From positions 1 through 9,901 of the forward strand of contig QIJB01000004.1 of the NCBI GenBank assembly GCA_003231675.1: DNA of 9,901 bases, given 5' to 3'. Made by a program: the position numbers and the translations under genes. Source of the stretch: Candidatus Campbelliibacteriota bacterium (GTDB taxonomy: Bacteria > Patescibacteriota > Minisyncoccia > UBA9983). The notes under the pieces were generated by a model that worked only from the letters and a program-made list of their open reading frames with translations, made no database searches and was not told the origin of the DNA. Below, in pieces: positions 1 through 5,049 of this stretch (its first letter is position 1; every line of letters starts with the position of its first letter).

Positions 1-416
1 TATTCATTTGTATCAATATGTTTGGAATTAAAACGGCTTTCAAACAAGGGTCCGCGCCTCTTATTTTTAATATTTATGTATTTTGCTATGGAGGTGTTGC
101 ATTTGCGAATGAAATCAGAGGTTCCATTATCCCTTAATTCTTTCAATAAAAGATGATAATGATTCGGCATAATACAATAAGACAAAATGTCCACCAGTTT
201 TTCCCCTCGCGCGGCAATTTCAATCGCCCTTTCATTTGTTGAGTAACGACCGGTTCTTAGGTAATCAAAAGCCTCGCCGGATGCGGTGGAATTGGCCAAC
301 AGGAAAGCCAACATGAGCCTGTCCGCATTCCTGGAATTCTTGAAGTATGGAGCGCTCAATAAAGTTCTGATGTATATGTGATAATGTTCGTTTGGAACGA
401 ATTTTACTTTTCTCAC
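1..416 (-). CDS. REP-associated / IS200-like Y1 tyrosine transposase (partial, C-terminus off the left edge)
   Basis: Reading the minus strand from the GTG at 416 gives 138 uninterrupted codons to the window edge. The protein resembles Y1_Tnp (HUH) transposases of the RAYT type. An N-terminal block reads RKVKFVPNEHYHIY, the HUH metal-binding motif appears as H86-Y87-H88 in PNHYHLLL, and the likely catalytic tyrosine is Y113, followed by the family-typical RRGPLFESRF block at about 120-129. The known role of this family is cutting and rejoining single-stranded DNA at hairpins through a 5'-phosphotyrosine link; whether this copy is active is unknown. An in-frame TAA two codons above the start limits extension, and a second GTG at 419 is the only alternative start. 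No good ribosome binding site is visible. It is transcribed away from the MreD-like/PBP2 genes, so it may be an insertion beside or inside a rod-shape operon. Fragments of this family are usually 180-230 aa, so roughly a third is probably missing off the edge. Confidence 0.85.
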   Translation of the reverse strand, partial: MRKVKFVPNEHYHIYIRTLLSAPYFKNSRNADRLMLAFLLANSTASGEAFDYLRTGRYSTNERAIEIAARGEKLVDILSYCIMPNHYHLLLKELRDNGTSDFIRKCNTSIAKYINIKNKRRGPLFESRFNSKHIDTNE

Positions 417-427
417 CACAGATTATT

Positions 428-454
428 TAGCGACGAAGTCCGGTGTCGTCGCTA
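428..454. repeat. Perfect 9-bp stem-loop upstream of the transposase
   Basis: TAGCGACGA (428-436) and TCGTCGCTA (446-454) are perfect reverse complements around a 9-nt loop. The hairpin sits 11 bp upstream of the transposase start on the minus strand. Y1 transposases recognise subterminal or REP hairpins, so this could be an element end or a REP-like target. It could equally act in the leader of the divergent MreD-like gene. Confidence 0.6.
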
Positions 455-460
455 TGAATG

Positions 461-467
461 GGGGGTG
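461..467 (+). promoter_or_regulatory. Shine-Dalgarno-like site deciding the start of the MreD-like gene
   Basis: GGGGGTG can pair with the anti-Shine-Dalgarno core through GG-GGTG with one G-U wobble, and it sits 9 nt before the ATG at 477. The alternative in-frame starts at 489 and 513 have no comparable site at normal spacing. Confidence 0.5.
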
Positions 468-476
468 GTTTGTGCT

Positions 477-779
477 ATGATTTTGGCAATGATAGGAATA
501 AAAACGCAGAAAATGCGGTGGCGCGCCACCGCTGATATCATCTTGTTTCTAAGTATTCTTTTTGCTCCTTGGTATTATCCGGTTTTTTTTGCCGTTCTTT
601 TCATAATTTTATTTCCTTCATTCTGGGAGGCGGTGGCCGCAGGAATCATTATGGATGCCATATATTATGCTCCTGCTGGGGGGGAGACCGCTTTTTATCA
701 CCATTTCGGACTTTTTACGTTTTTGGCGTTATTTTTAACGCTTATTTCGCTAAAAATAAAAAAACAATTAAGGATATGA
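477..779 (+). CDS. Small MreD-like integral membrane protein
   Basis: A 100-aa hydrophobic protein with about four short membrane segments (roughly 19-30, 32-47, 51-64 and 77-93) and a basic tail ending KIKKQLR. The stretch FWEAVAAGIIMDAIYY (49-64) resembles the conserved part of MreD, where a G-x-x-x-D segment lies in the membrane. Standard MreD is about 160 aa, so this would be a reduced version. Its position directly before mrdA (44 bp gap, same strand) matches the usual mreD-PBP2 order and supports a role in lateral wall synthesis. The start at 477 is preferred for its ribosome binding site. ATG 513 would give a start MRWRATADIILF, with positive charge just before the first membrane segment, and remains possible. 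The family assignment is an inference from topology and neighbours; the residue similarity is weak. Confidence 0.6.
   Translation: MILAMIGIKTQKMRWRATADIILFLSILFAPWYYPVFFAVLFIILFPSFWEAVAAGIIMDAIYYAPAGGETAFYHHFGLFTFLALFLTLISLKIKKQLRI
515..532. repeat. 18-bp perfect palindrome in the 5' part of the MreD-like gene
   Basis: GCGGTGGCG followed by CGCCACCGC is its own reverse complement. It is far more GC-rich than its surroundings and lies within codons 13-19 of the MreD-like gene, or exactly at the start codon if translation begins at 513. As RNA it would form a 7-bp GC stem with a CGCG loop. Confidence 0.75.
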
Positions 780-823
780 TTGCTAGGCGCTTATAAACAA
801 TATGCGATGAAAAATAGAAAAAT

Positions 824-2500
824 ATGTTTGGAAAGAAAAAAAAATATGAACCGAATATTCATCCTGACGAGATTTTTATGGATGCGAAAAATATCCCCGG
901 CTTTGAAGTGGAACGGTTTGAGGGAGTCATAGAAAAACCGATTAGCAGAAAATCCTTTTGGGCGCTAGGTATCTTTTTTGCGGCGGTAATCCTTATTTTC
1001 GCGGTCAAGATTTTTTCTCTCCAAGTTGTTTACGGGAGATCCTTTGCTTTAAGGAGCGAAAATAACAGGCTAAGAAAAGTTTCCATTCTCCCAAACAGGG
1101 GAATAATCTACGACAGGAACGGAAAAAAACTGGCGTGGAATGGTATGGACTCAAGGTCTTATTCAAATCTTCCCGGCTTAGACAATGTTATCGGGTATGT
1201 CGGTTTCCCTTCGAAGAAAGATAGTCATTCGGAAAAAGAATTATTTTCCAAAGAAATGGTGGGCAAAGACGGAATTGAAAAAAAATATAACAATATTTTA
1301 AAGGGCAAGGTGGGTCTTAAATTGATGGAAACCGATTCAAAAGGCAAACTTGTTTCTGAGAGCGTCCAGAGAAATCCCCAAAACGGACAGAGCGTGGTTC
1401 TTTCAATTGACGCCAATCTTCAGTCAAAATTTTTTAAAATACTGAAATCAGTATCCGATGGAAGAGATTTTCTCGGAGGAGCCGGTCTGCTCATTGATGT
1501 AAAAAACGGAGAAATACTGTCCATGGTGACTTATCCGGAGTATGATTCCGCTGTTTTGTCGCGCGGGGGTCCGAAAGAAGAAATTAAAAAACTGATAAAC
1601 AACAAAAATAAACCATTTTTAAACAGAGCGATTTCCGGTCTTTATTCTCCGGGTTCAATAATTAAACCGCTAATGGCGGTGGCCGCTTTGAACGAACACA
1701 TTATTTCTCCGGAAAAGAAAATATTCAGTTCGGGAAAAATATCTCTTCCAAACCCTTACTTTCCCGGTAAGCGGAGTGTTTTTTTGGATTGGAAGGCGCA
1801 TGGTTGGGTTGATATGCGTCGAGCGCTTGCCGTTTCTTCGGATGTTTATTTTTATGAAATTGGGGGAGGTTTTGAAGACCAGCGCGGGTTGGGAATAAAA
1901 AAGATAATGGAATATTCCCATAAATTTGGTTTGGGATCTTTGACGGGTATTGATTTAGCTGGCGAAAAAAAAGGATTGGTGCCAAGCCCGGAATGGAAAA
2001 AAAATAATACTTCCGATTCCATGTGGAGAATAGGGGATACTTACAACACCAGTATAGGGCAAGGTTTTTATCAAGTAACTCCGATTCAAATGGCCGTTTA
2101 TGTGTCCGCCATCGCCAATGGGGGGAAAATATTAACTCCTCGCTTAACCAAGGTTCCAAACAAAGGAGATTTCAAAATTGTTTCCAGGGACTTGGGCATT
2201 CCCGCAGCATATTTCAAAGTTGCCAGAGAGGGGATGCGAATGTCCGTCCTATTGGGGACTTCATCCGGATTGAACATTTCGTCGGTCAAAATAGGCGCGA
2301 AAACAGGAACTGCTCAAGTGGGCATCAGCAAAAAACATGTTAACTCATGGGTTATGGGGTTTTTCCCTTACGATAAACCAAGGTTTGCTTTTGTGGTTGT
2401 TATGGAAAAGGGTCCCTCAGAAAATCTTGTCGGAGGGCTTTATGTGGCGCGTCAGCTCTTTGACTGGATGAGCCTTAACACTCCGGAGTATTTGTATTAA
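824..2500 (+). CDS. mrdA: Penicillin-binding protein 2 (class B D,D-transpeptidase, elongation)
   Basis: A 558-aa class B penicillin-binding protein that cross-links peptidoglycan stem peptides on the outer face of the membrane, normally as partner of RodA. A cytoplasmic tail of about 43 residues precedes one membrane anchor (about 45-64). The dimerisation/pedestal module starts with NRGIIYDRNGKKLAWN (91-106). The transpeptidase domain covers about 217-545: nucleophile motif S278-I-I-K281, second motif S338-S-D340 (the SxD form is common in PBP2), conserved YNTSIGQG-QVTPIQMA block at 407-424, and K493-T-G-T496. The pedestal is short: RGIIYDRNG is followed within about 20 residues by the GYVG motif (124-127), whereas PBP2 usually has about a hundred residues or more between them, and total length is below the usual 600-650. 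PBP2 is chosen over FtsI from the SSDVYFYEIG block and the MreD-like neighbour. No clear ribosome binding site precedes the ATG. Confidence 0.93.
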   Translation: MFGKKKKYEPNIHPDEIFMDAKNIPGFEVERFEGVIEKPISRKSFWALGIFFAAVILIFAVKIFSLQVVYGRSFALRSENNRLRKVSILPNRGIIYDRNGKKLAWNGMDSRSYSNLPGLDNVIGYVGFPSKKDSHSEKELFSKEMVGKDGIEKKYNNILKGKVGLKLMETDSKGKLVSESVQRNPQNGQSVVLSIDANLQSKFFKILKSVSDGRDFLGGAGLLIDVKNGEILSMVTYPEYDSAVLSRGGPKEEIKKLINNKNKPFLNRAISGLYSPGSIIKPLMAVAALNEHIISPEKKIFSSGKISLPNPYFPGKRSVFLDWKAHGWVDMRRALAVSSDVYFYEIGGGFEDQRGLGIKKIMEYSHKFGLGSLTGIDLAGEKKGLVPSPEWKKNNTSDSMWRIGDTYNTSIGQGFYQVTPIQMAVYVSAIANGGKILTPRLTKVPNKGDFKIVSRDLGIPAAYFKVAREGMRMSVLLGTSSGLNISSVKIGAKTGTAQVGISKKHVNSWVMGFFPYDKPRFAFVVVMEKGPSENLVGGLYVARQLFDWMSLNTPEYLY

Positions 2501-2548
2501 GGCGTTAAATCGAGTGAATCACAACGCCGATATCCGTTGTGATTCACT
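2501..2548. repeat. Strong 14-bp perfect stem-loop after mrdA, with a competing hairpin
   Basis: AGTGAATCACAACG (2513-2526) and CGTTGTGATTCACT (2535-2548) pair perfectly around an 8-nt loop; a G-U pair can be added outside. No T-run follows, so it is not a standard intrinsic terminator. GGCGTT (2501-2506), immediately after the mrdA stop, can instead pair with AACGCC (2523-2528), which excludes the big stem. It may act as a transcript 3'-end stabiliser, a weak terminator or a protein-binding site. Confidence 0.7.
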
Positions 2549-2572
2549 TCGGCTCTAAAAGTCGCAACCTGT

Positions 2573-2604
2573 TTGATAATTTGCAAAAATAATATTTTTA
2601 TAAT
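2573..2604 (+). promoter_or_regulatory. Putative greA promoter with near-leaderless start
   Basis: A perfect -10 box TATAAT lies at 2599-2604. The best -35 candidate, TTGATA at 2573-2578, gives a long 20-nt spacer; closer hexamers are poorer. A transcription start about 7 nt after the -10 box falls near 2611, only about 6 nt before the greA ATG. Confidence 0.5.
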
Positions 2605-2616
2605 ACAATAAGCTTA

Positions 2617-3081
2617 ATGGATAATTCAGAATACTTAAGCAAAGAGCGTCTCAAAGAAATCAAAGAGGAACTTGAGGATCTAAAGACCAATAAACGTAAG
2701 GAGGTTGCTGAGCGTCTTGAGTATGCCAAGAGTCTTGGAGATCTTTCGGAAAATTCAGAATACGATGAGGCTCAGGATCAGCAGTCATTTCTTGAAGAAA
2801 GAATATTACACCTTGAAGACATCACAAGAAGAGCAGTCGTGATAACCGGGCATAAAGGGGATAAGGTTGGAATTGGATCATCTGTCAAGATTAAAAAGAT
2901 TAGTTCAGGGGAAACGAAAGAATATAAGATTGTGGGACCTGAGGAAGTGGATGTTTCAAACGGAAAAATATCAAATCACTCTCCGATAGGGATGGCGCTC
3001 ATCGGAAAAAAGAAAGGCGAAGAAATAAAGGCTTTGGGACCGAATGGGGAATTGCACTATAAAATAATTGACATATCGTAG
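2617..3081 (+). CDS. greA: Transcription elongation factor GreA
   Basis: A 154-aa protein of normal GreA length (about 155-160). The N-terminal coiled coil spans about 5-75 and carries the tip GDLSENSEYDEAQDQQ (41-56), where D42 and E45 are the acidic pair that in this family reaches the RNA polymerase active site and stimulates cleavage of backtracked transcripts. The C-terminal FKBP-like domain (about 80-154) includes VGIGSSVKI, YKIVGPEEVD and HSPIGMALIGKKKGEEI. The ATG directly begins the expected N-terminus (YLSKERLKEIKEEL). No Shine-Dalgarno sequence precedes it, which fits the predicted leaderless transcript. It lies 110 bp upstream of lysS on the same strand; greA-lysS adjacency is known in several bacterial groups. 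The intact acidic tip argues for a functional factor and not an inactive Gre-like homologue. Confidence 0.96.
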   Translation: MDNSEYLSKERLKEIKEELEDLKTNKRKEVAERLEYAKSLGDLSENSEYDEAQDQQSFLEERILHLEDITRRAVVITGHKGDKVGIGSSVKIKKISSGETKEYKIVGPEEVDVSNGKISNHSPIGMALIGKKKGEEIKALGPNGELHYKIIDIS

Positions 3082-3140
3082 CCAACCCGCAAGTCGCGAG
3101 CGGAATTTTAAATTTGCGTGGCGGAGACTGATTGACGGAT

Positions 3141-3183
3141 TATAAACTTAATCGGGAAATTCAAGGAAGTAGTTTGAATTTCC
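3141..3183 (+). promoter_or_regulatory. Putative lysS -10 box and 5'-leader hairpin
   Basis: A -10-like TATAAA lies at 3141-3146 with no good -35 at normal spacing (TTGCGT at 3114-3119 is 21 nt away). It would start RNA near 3153. Directly there, GGAAATTCAA (3155-3164) and TTGAATTTCC (3174-3183) form a perfect 10-bp hairpin whose 9-nt loop begins GGAAG. The hairpin ends 8 nt before the lysS ATG. The stem is directly visible; the promoter call is weak. Confidence 0.4.
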
Positions 3184-3191
3184 GTCATGGA

Positions 3192-4673
3192 ATGACTTCT
3201 TTTGAAGAAATAAGAAACGAAAGAGTTAAAAAACTCCAATTGCTTAAAGAAAAGGGAATCAACCCTTTTCCTGTTTCGGTTGCGCGCGATTTTGAGGTGA
3301 CGGAGGCGCTTAGCCGTTTTTCCGAACTTGAAAAGAAGAAAAAGAAAATCCGCTTGGTTGGAAGGATAAAGACCGTCCGCGGGCACGGGGGGTCGGTTTT
3401 TTTTGACTTTTTTGACGGAACTGGAAAGATGCAGGGATACATCAAGAAGGACGAAGTGGGAGAAGAAAGTCACACGCTTTTTTCCGAAACCGTGGATATC
3501 GGAGATTTTCTTGAGCTTACGGGAGTTCTTTTTAAAACCAAAAGAAAGGAAAAAACCCTCAAGGTGACGAAATGGAGGATGATTGCCAAATCGCTCAGAC
3601 CCCTGCCGGATAAATGGCACGGACTTCAGGATGTTGAGGAAAGGTACAGAAAACGCTACCTTGATATTTTAATGAACGAGGAGGTGAAAGAAAGATTTAT
3701 CTTGCGTTCAAAGATTATTTCCGAGACGAGGGATTTTCTCAACAAAGAGGGGTATCTTGAAGTGGAAACGCCCATTCTTCAGCACTTGGCGGGAGGCGCC
3801 ATGGCCGAGCCTTTTAAGACTCATCACAATGCCCTTGATATGGACTTATACCTCAGAATCGCTCCGGAGCTCTATCTTAAGAAAATATTGATTGGCGGTT
3901 TTGAAAAAATTTACGAACTGGGAAGAAACTTCAGGAATGAGGGGATAGACGCCACGCATAACCCTGAATTTACGATGTTGGAATTGTATGCCGCCTACAA
4001 AGACGCGGCGTATCTTCGCGGTTTTACCGAGAAGCTTTTGAAATCCATTGCCAAGGGCGCCCTTGGCAAGACCCAGTTTGTTTTTGGAGAACATAAGATA
4101 TCATTCGCGAAGAAATTCAAAGTCGTTTCCTATTACGATATTCTCAAGAGCCACGCTCTCATCGCGGATCCGAAGAACGCCCCGCGGGAGGATATCGCTC
4201 TAAAGGCGAAACAGTTGGGCGTTAAAGTTGAGGATTTTGAGACGAAGGCTAAAATACTGGACAATATCTACAAAAAAATGTGCCGACCAAAGTTGGTCCA
4301 GCCCACCTTTATCGTTGATTATCCGGTCGGCGCTTCTCCGTTGGCAAAAAGGAAAGATGAAGACCCTGATTTCATTGACAGGTTTCAGTTGGTTGTGGGC
4401 GGGATAGAAATCGTGAACGCCTTTTCCGAATTGAATGATCCTGTTGATCAACGAGAGAGATTTGCCGCCCAAGACAAAGCGAAAGCGGCGGGTGAAAAAG
4501 ATGTTTCTCCAAGCGACGAAGATTATTTGGAAGCTATGGAATACGGAATGCCTCCGGCGGCCGGTTTGGGTGTCGGCATAGACAGATTGATAATGCTTTT
4601 GACGGATACTCACAATATAAAAGAAGTGGTTTTGTTCCCGACCATGAAACCGAAAAGCCAGGGTGTATCATAA
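3192..4673 (+). CDS. lysS: Lysyl-tRNA synthetase, class II
   Basis: A 493-aa enzyme, the normal length for bacterial class II LysRS, which charges tRNA-Lys with lysine at the expense of ATP. The N-terminal helix reads MTSFEEIRNERVKKLQLLKE and is followed by the family-typical GINPFP. The OB-fold anticodon domain (about 53-150) includes VGRIKTVRGHGGSVFFDF. The catalytic domain has motif 1 around 172-196, motif 2 at about 237-262 with R246-N-F-R-N-E250 and THNPEFTMLELY, and motif 3 GLGVGIDRL (458-466). The substrate-site block GGIEIVNAFSELNDP (403-417) is intact. ATG 3192 is chosen because it gives the canonical family N-terminus. An in-frame TTG at 3132, with GGAG five bases upstream, would add 20 atypical residues that run through the hairpin, so it is disfavoured. 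The gene probably shares its transcript partly with greA. Confidence 0.96.
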   Translation: MTSFEEIRNERVKKLQLLKEKGINPFPVSVARDFEVTEALSRFSELEKKKKKIRLVGRIKTVRGHGGSVFFDFFDGTGKMQGYIKKDEVGEESHTLFSETVDIGDFLELTGVLFKTKRKEKTLKVTKWRMIAKSLRPLPDKWHGLQDVEERYRKRYLDILMNEEVKERFILRSKIISETRDFLNKEGYLEVETPILQHLAGGAMAEPFKTHHNALDMDLYLRIAPELYLKKILIGGFEKIYELGRNFRNEGIDATHNPEFTMLELYAAYKDAAYLRGFTEKLLKSIAKGALGKTQFVFGEHKISFAKKFKVVSYYDILKSHALIADPKNAPREDIALKAKQLGVKVEDFETKAKILDNIYKKMCRPKLVQPTFIVDYPVGASPLAKRKDEDPDFIDRFQLVVGGIEIVNAFSELNDPVDQRERFAAQDKAKAAGEKDVSPSDEDYLEAMEYGMPPAAGLGVGIDRLIMLLTDTHNIKEVVLFPTMKPKSQGVS

Positions 4674-4682
4674 TCTTTATGC

Positions 4683-4711
4683 TTGACAAATTGATAAGAT
4701 TATGATAATCT
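4683..4711 (+). promoter_or_regulatory. Near-consensus sigma-70 type promoter for the RNA at 4718-4930
   Basis: A perfect -35 TTGACA (4683-4688) is followed after exactly 17 nt by TAATCT (4706-4711), preceded by TG-A, an extended -10 element. An overlapping GATAAT (4704-4709) is an alternative. It is the best promoter in the window. It starts 10 bp after the lysS stop and predicts RNA starting near 4718. Confidence 0.75.
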
Positions 4712-4757
4712 CTAAACAGTGATAGGTTGGCTCCAACCCCGCACTGAGGGTTCGGGA

Positions 4758-4800
4758 AGCCTAGTTTTTCAAACCGTATTATGGTTTGAAAAACAGCCTA
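4758..4800 (+). repeat. 12-bp perfect hairpin flanked by 6-bp direct repeats
   Basis: GTTTTTCAAACC (4764-4775) and GGTTTGAAAAAC (4783-4794) are perfect reverse complements around GTATTAT. Identical AGCCTA hexamers lie immediately outside at 4758-4763 and 4795-4800. Flanking direct repeats in this geometry resemble a target duplication but may also be part of the RNA fold. Confidence 0.8.
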
Positions 4801-4802
4801 TT

Positions 4803-4828
4803 AAAACTGCAAGCATCAAAACTGCAAG
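4803..4828 (+). repeat. Two direct copies of AAAACTGCAAG
   Basis: Perfect 11-bp copies at 4803-4813 and 4818-4828 are separated by CATC (period 15). Both contain AAAACT, which is complementary to AGTTTT at 4763-4768 in the preceding hairpin arm, so they could compete for pairing. Confidence 0.8.
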
Positions 4829-4890
4829 ACAAAGAAGGGAGGGTTCCCATATTTGGGTATTTATGACAACCCCACCCCTTTGTCAACTAC

Positions 4891-4930
4891 GGCCCCGCCT
4901 TGTTATAAGGCAAAAAGGGGCCTTTTTTTT
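4891..4930 (+). terminator. Rho-independent terminator of the non-coding RNA
   Basis: GGCCCC (4891-4896) pairs with GGGGCC (4917-4922). Inside it GCCTT (4897-4901) pairs with AAGGC (4907-4911) around a GTTAT loop, with AAAAA bulged at 4912-4916. A run of eight T follows at 4923-4930. It lies upstream of the mraZ promoter, so it separates the RNA (and any lysS read-through) from the dcw cluster. Confidence 0.88.
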
Positions 4931-4975
4931 ATTCACCTTTGTTTTTGGTGTCGTTTTGTTATCCACAGGTTGATT

Positions 4976-5003
4976 TTGGAAATGGGAGAAAGTGGTGTAT
5001 AAT
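4976..5003 (+). promoter_or_regulatory. Putative promoter of the mraZ-dcw cluster
   Basis: A perfect -10 TATAAT (4998-5003) has a partial -35 TTGGAA (4976-4981) at 16-nt spacing, or TTTGGA (4975-4980) at 17 nt. RNA would begin near 5010, giving a leader of about 149 nt before mraZ. The weak -35 next to repeated operator boxes fits a regulated promoter. Confidence 0.6.
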
Positions 5004-5049
5004 GTAAGCAATGTGGGAGAAAGTGGATAAACCTGTGGATAGTGTGGAT
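4983..5049 (+). promoter_or_regulatory. MraZ operator: TGGGA-type boxes spaced by about one helical turn
   Basis: Boxes appear as TGGGA 4983, TGGTG 4993, TGGGA 5014, TGGAT 5024, TGTGG 5034 and TGGAT 5045, that is at intervals of 10, 21, 10, 10 and 11 bp. A perfect 13-bp repeat TGGGAGAAAGTGG occurs at 4983-4995 and 5014-5026, on both sides of the -10 box. MraZ of E. coli is known to bind TGGGN repeats with 5-nt spacers before its own gene, and mollicute MraZ binds AAAGTG-type repeats; this sequence carries both patterns (TGGGA and GAAAGTGG). Autoregulation is therefore the likely function. Confidence 0.75.

Larger units (their letters stand above)
4718..4930 (+). ncRNA. Putative structured non-coding RNA of about 210 nt, family not recognised
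   Basis: The segment lies between a strong promoter and an intrinsic terminator and has no credible reading frame. In order: a small hairpin GGTTG/CAACC (4725-4738); a linker containing CACTGAGGGTTCGGGAAG; a perfect 12-bp stem (4764-4775 with 4783-4794, loop GTATTAT) flanked by AGCCTA on both sides; two copies of AAAACTGCAAG (4803-4813, 4818-4828); a long interrupted stem in which GACAAAG (4828-4834) pairs with CTTTGTC (4878-4884), GGG with CCC and GGGTT (4841-4845) with AACCC (4868-4872); then the terminator. TAGGTTG (4723-4729) can also pair with CAACTA (4884-4889), which would tie the 5' end to the end of the body. I see no SRP RNA, RNase P RNA or tmRNA signature. AGCCTATTAAAACTGC resembles a short stretch of E. 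coli 6S RNA as I remember it, but the overall fold differs, so 6S is only a weak option. A leader or attenuator for downstream genes is another. Confidence 0.6.

Noticed and set aside
377..385. Extended -10-like TGTGATAAT driving the MreD-like gene
   Set aside because: It lies inside the transposase gene and has no recognisable -35, so it is not supported as a promoter.
378..476. Longer start for the MreD-like protein
   Set aside because: The added part overlaps the transposase start and the stem-loop and has no membrane or family character.
1725..2159. 144-codon minus-strand frame inside mrdA
   Set aside because: It lies opposite conserved transpeptidase motifs and is a by-product of the coding strand.
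2513..2548. Intrinsic terminator for mrdA
   Set aside because: The stem is strong but is followed by CGGCTCTAAAAG and not by a T-run.
3132..3191. TTG start for lysS with a GGAG upstream
   Set aside because: It adds 20 residues not typical of LysRS and runs through a perfect hairpin; ATG 3192 gives the canonical N-terminus and family length.
3108..3620. 170-codon minus-strand frame over the lysS start
   Set aside because: Opposite the LysRS N-terminal and OB-fold regions, low-complexity and without family features.
4718..4930. Assignment of the RNA as SRP RNA, RNase P RNA or tmRNA
   Set aside because: The GGAAG-AGCA core of SRP RNA, the GAGGAAAGUCC core of RNase P RNA and the tRNA-like acceptor end of tmRNA are not present.
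4719..4973. 84-codon reading frame across the RNA region
   Set aside because: It runs through the terminator and into the next promoter, starts with GTG without a ribosome binding site, and resembles no protein I know; the stems explain the sequence better.
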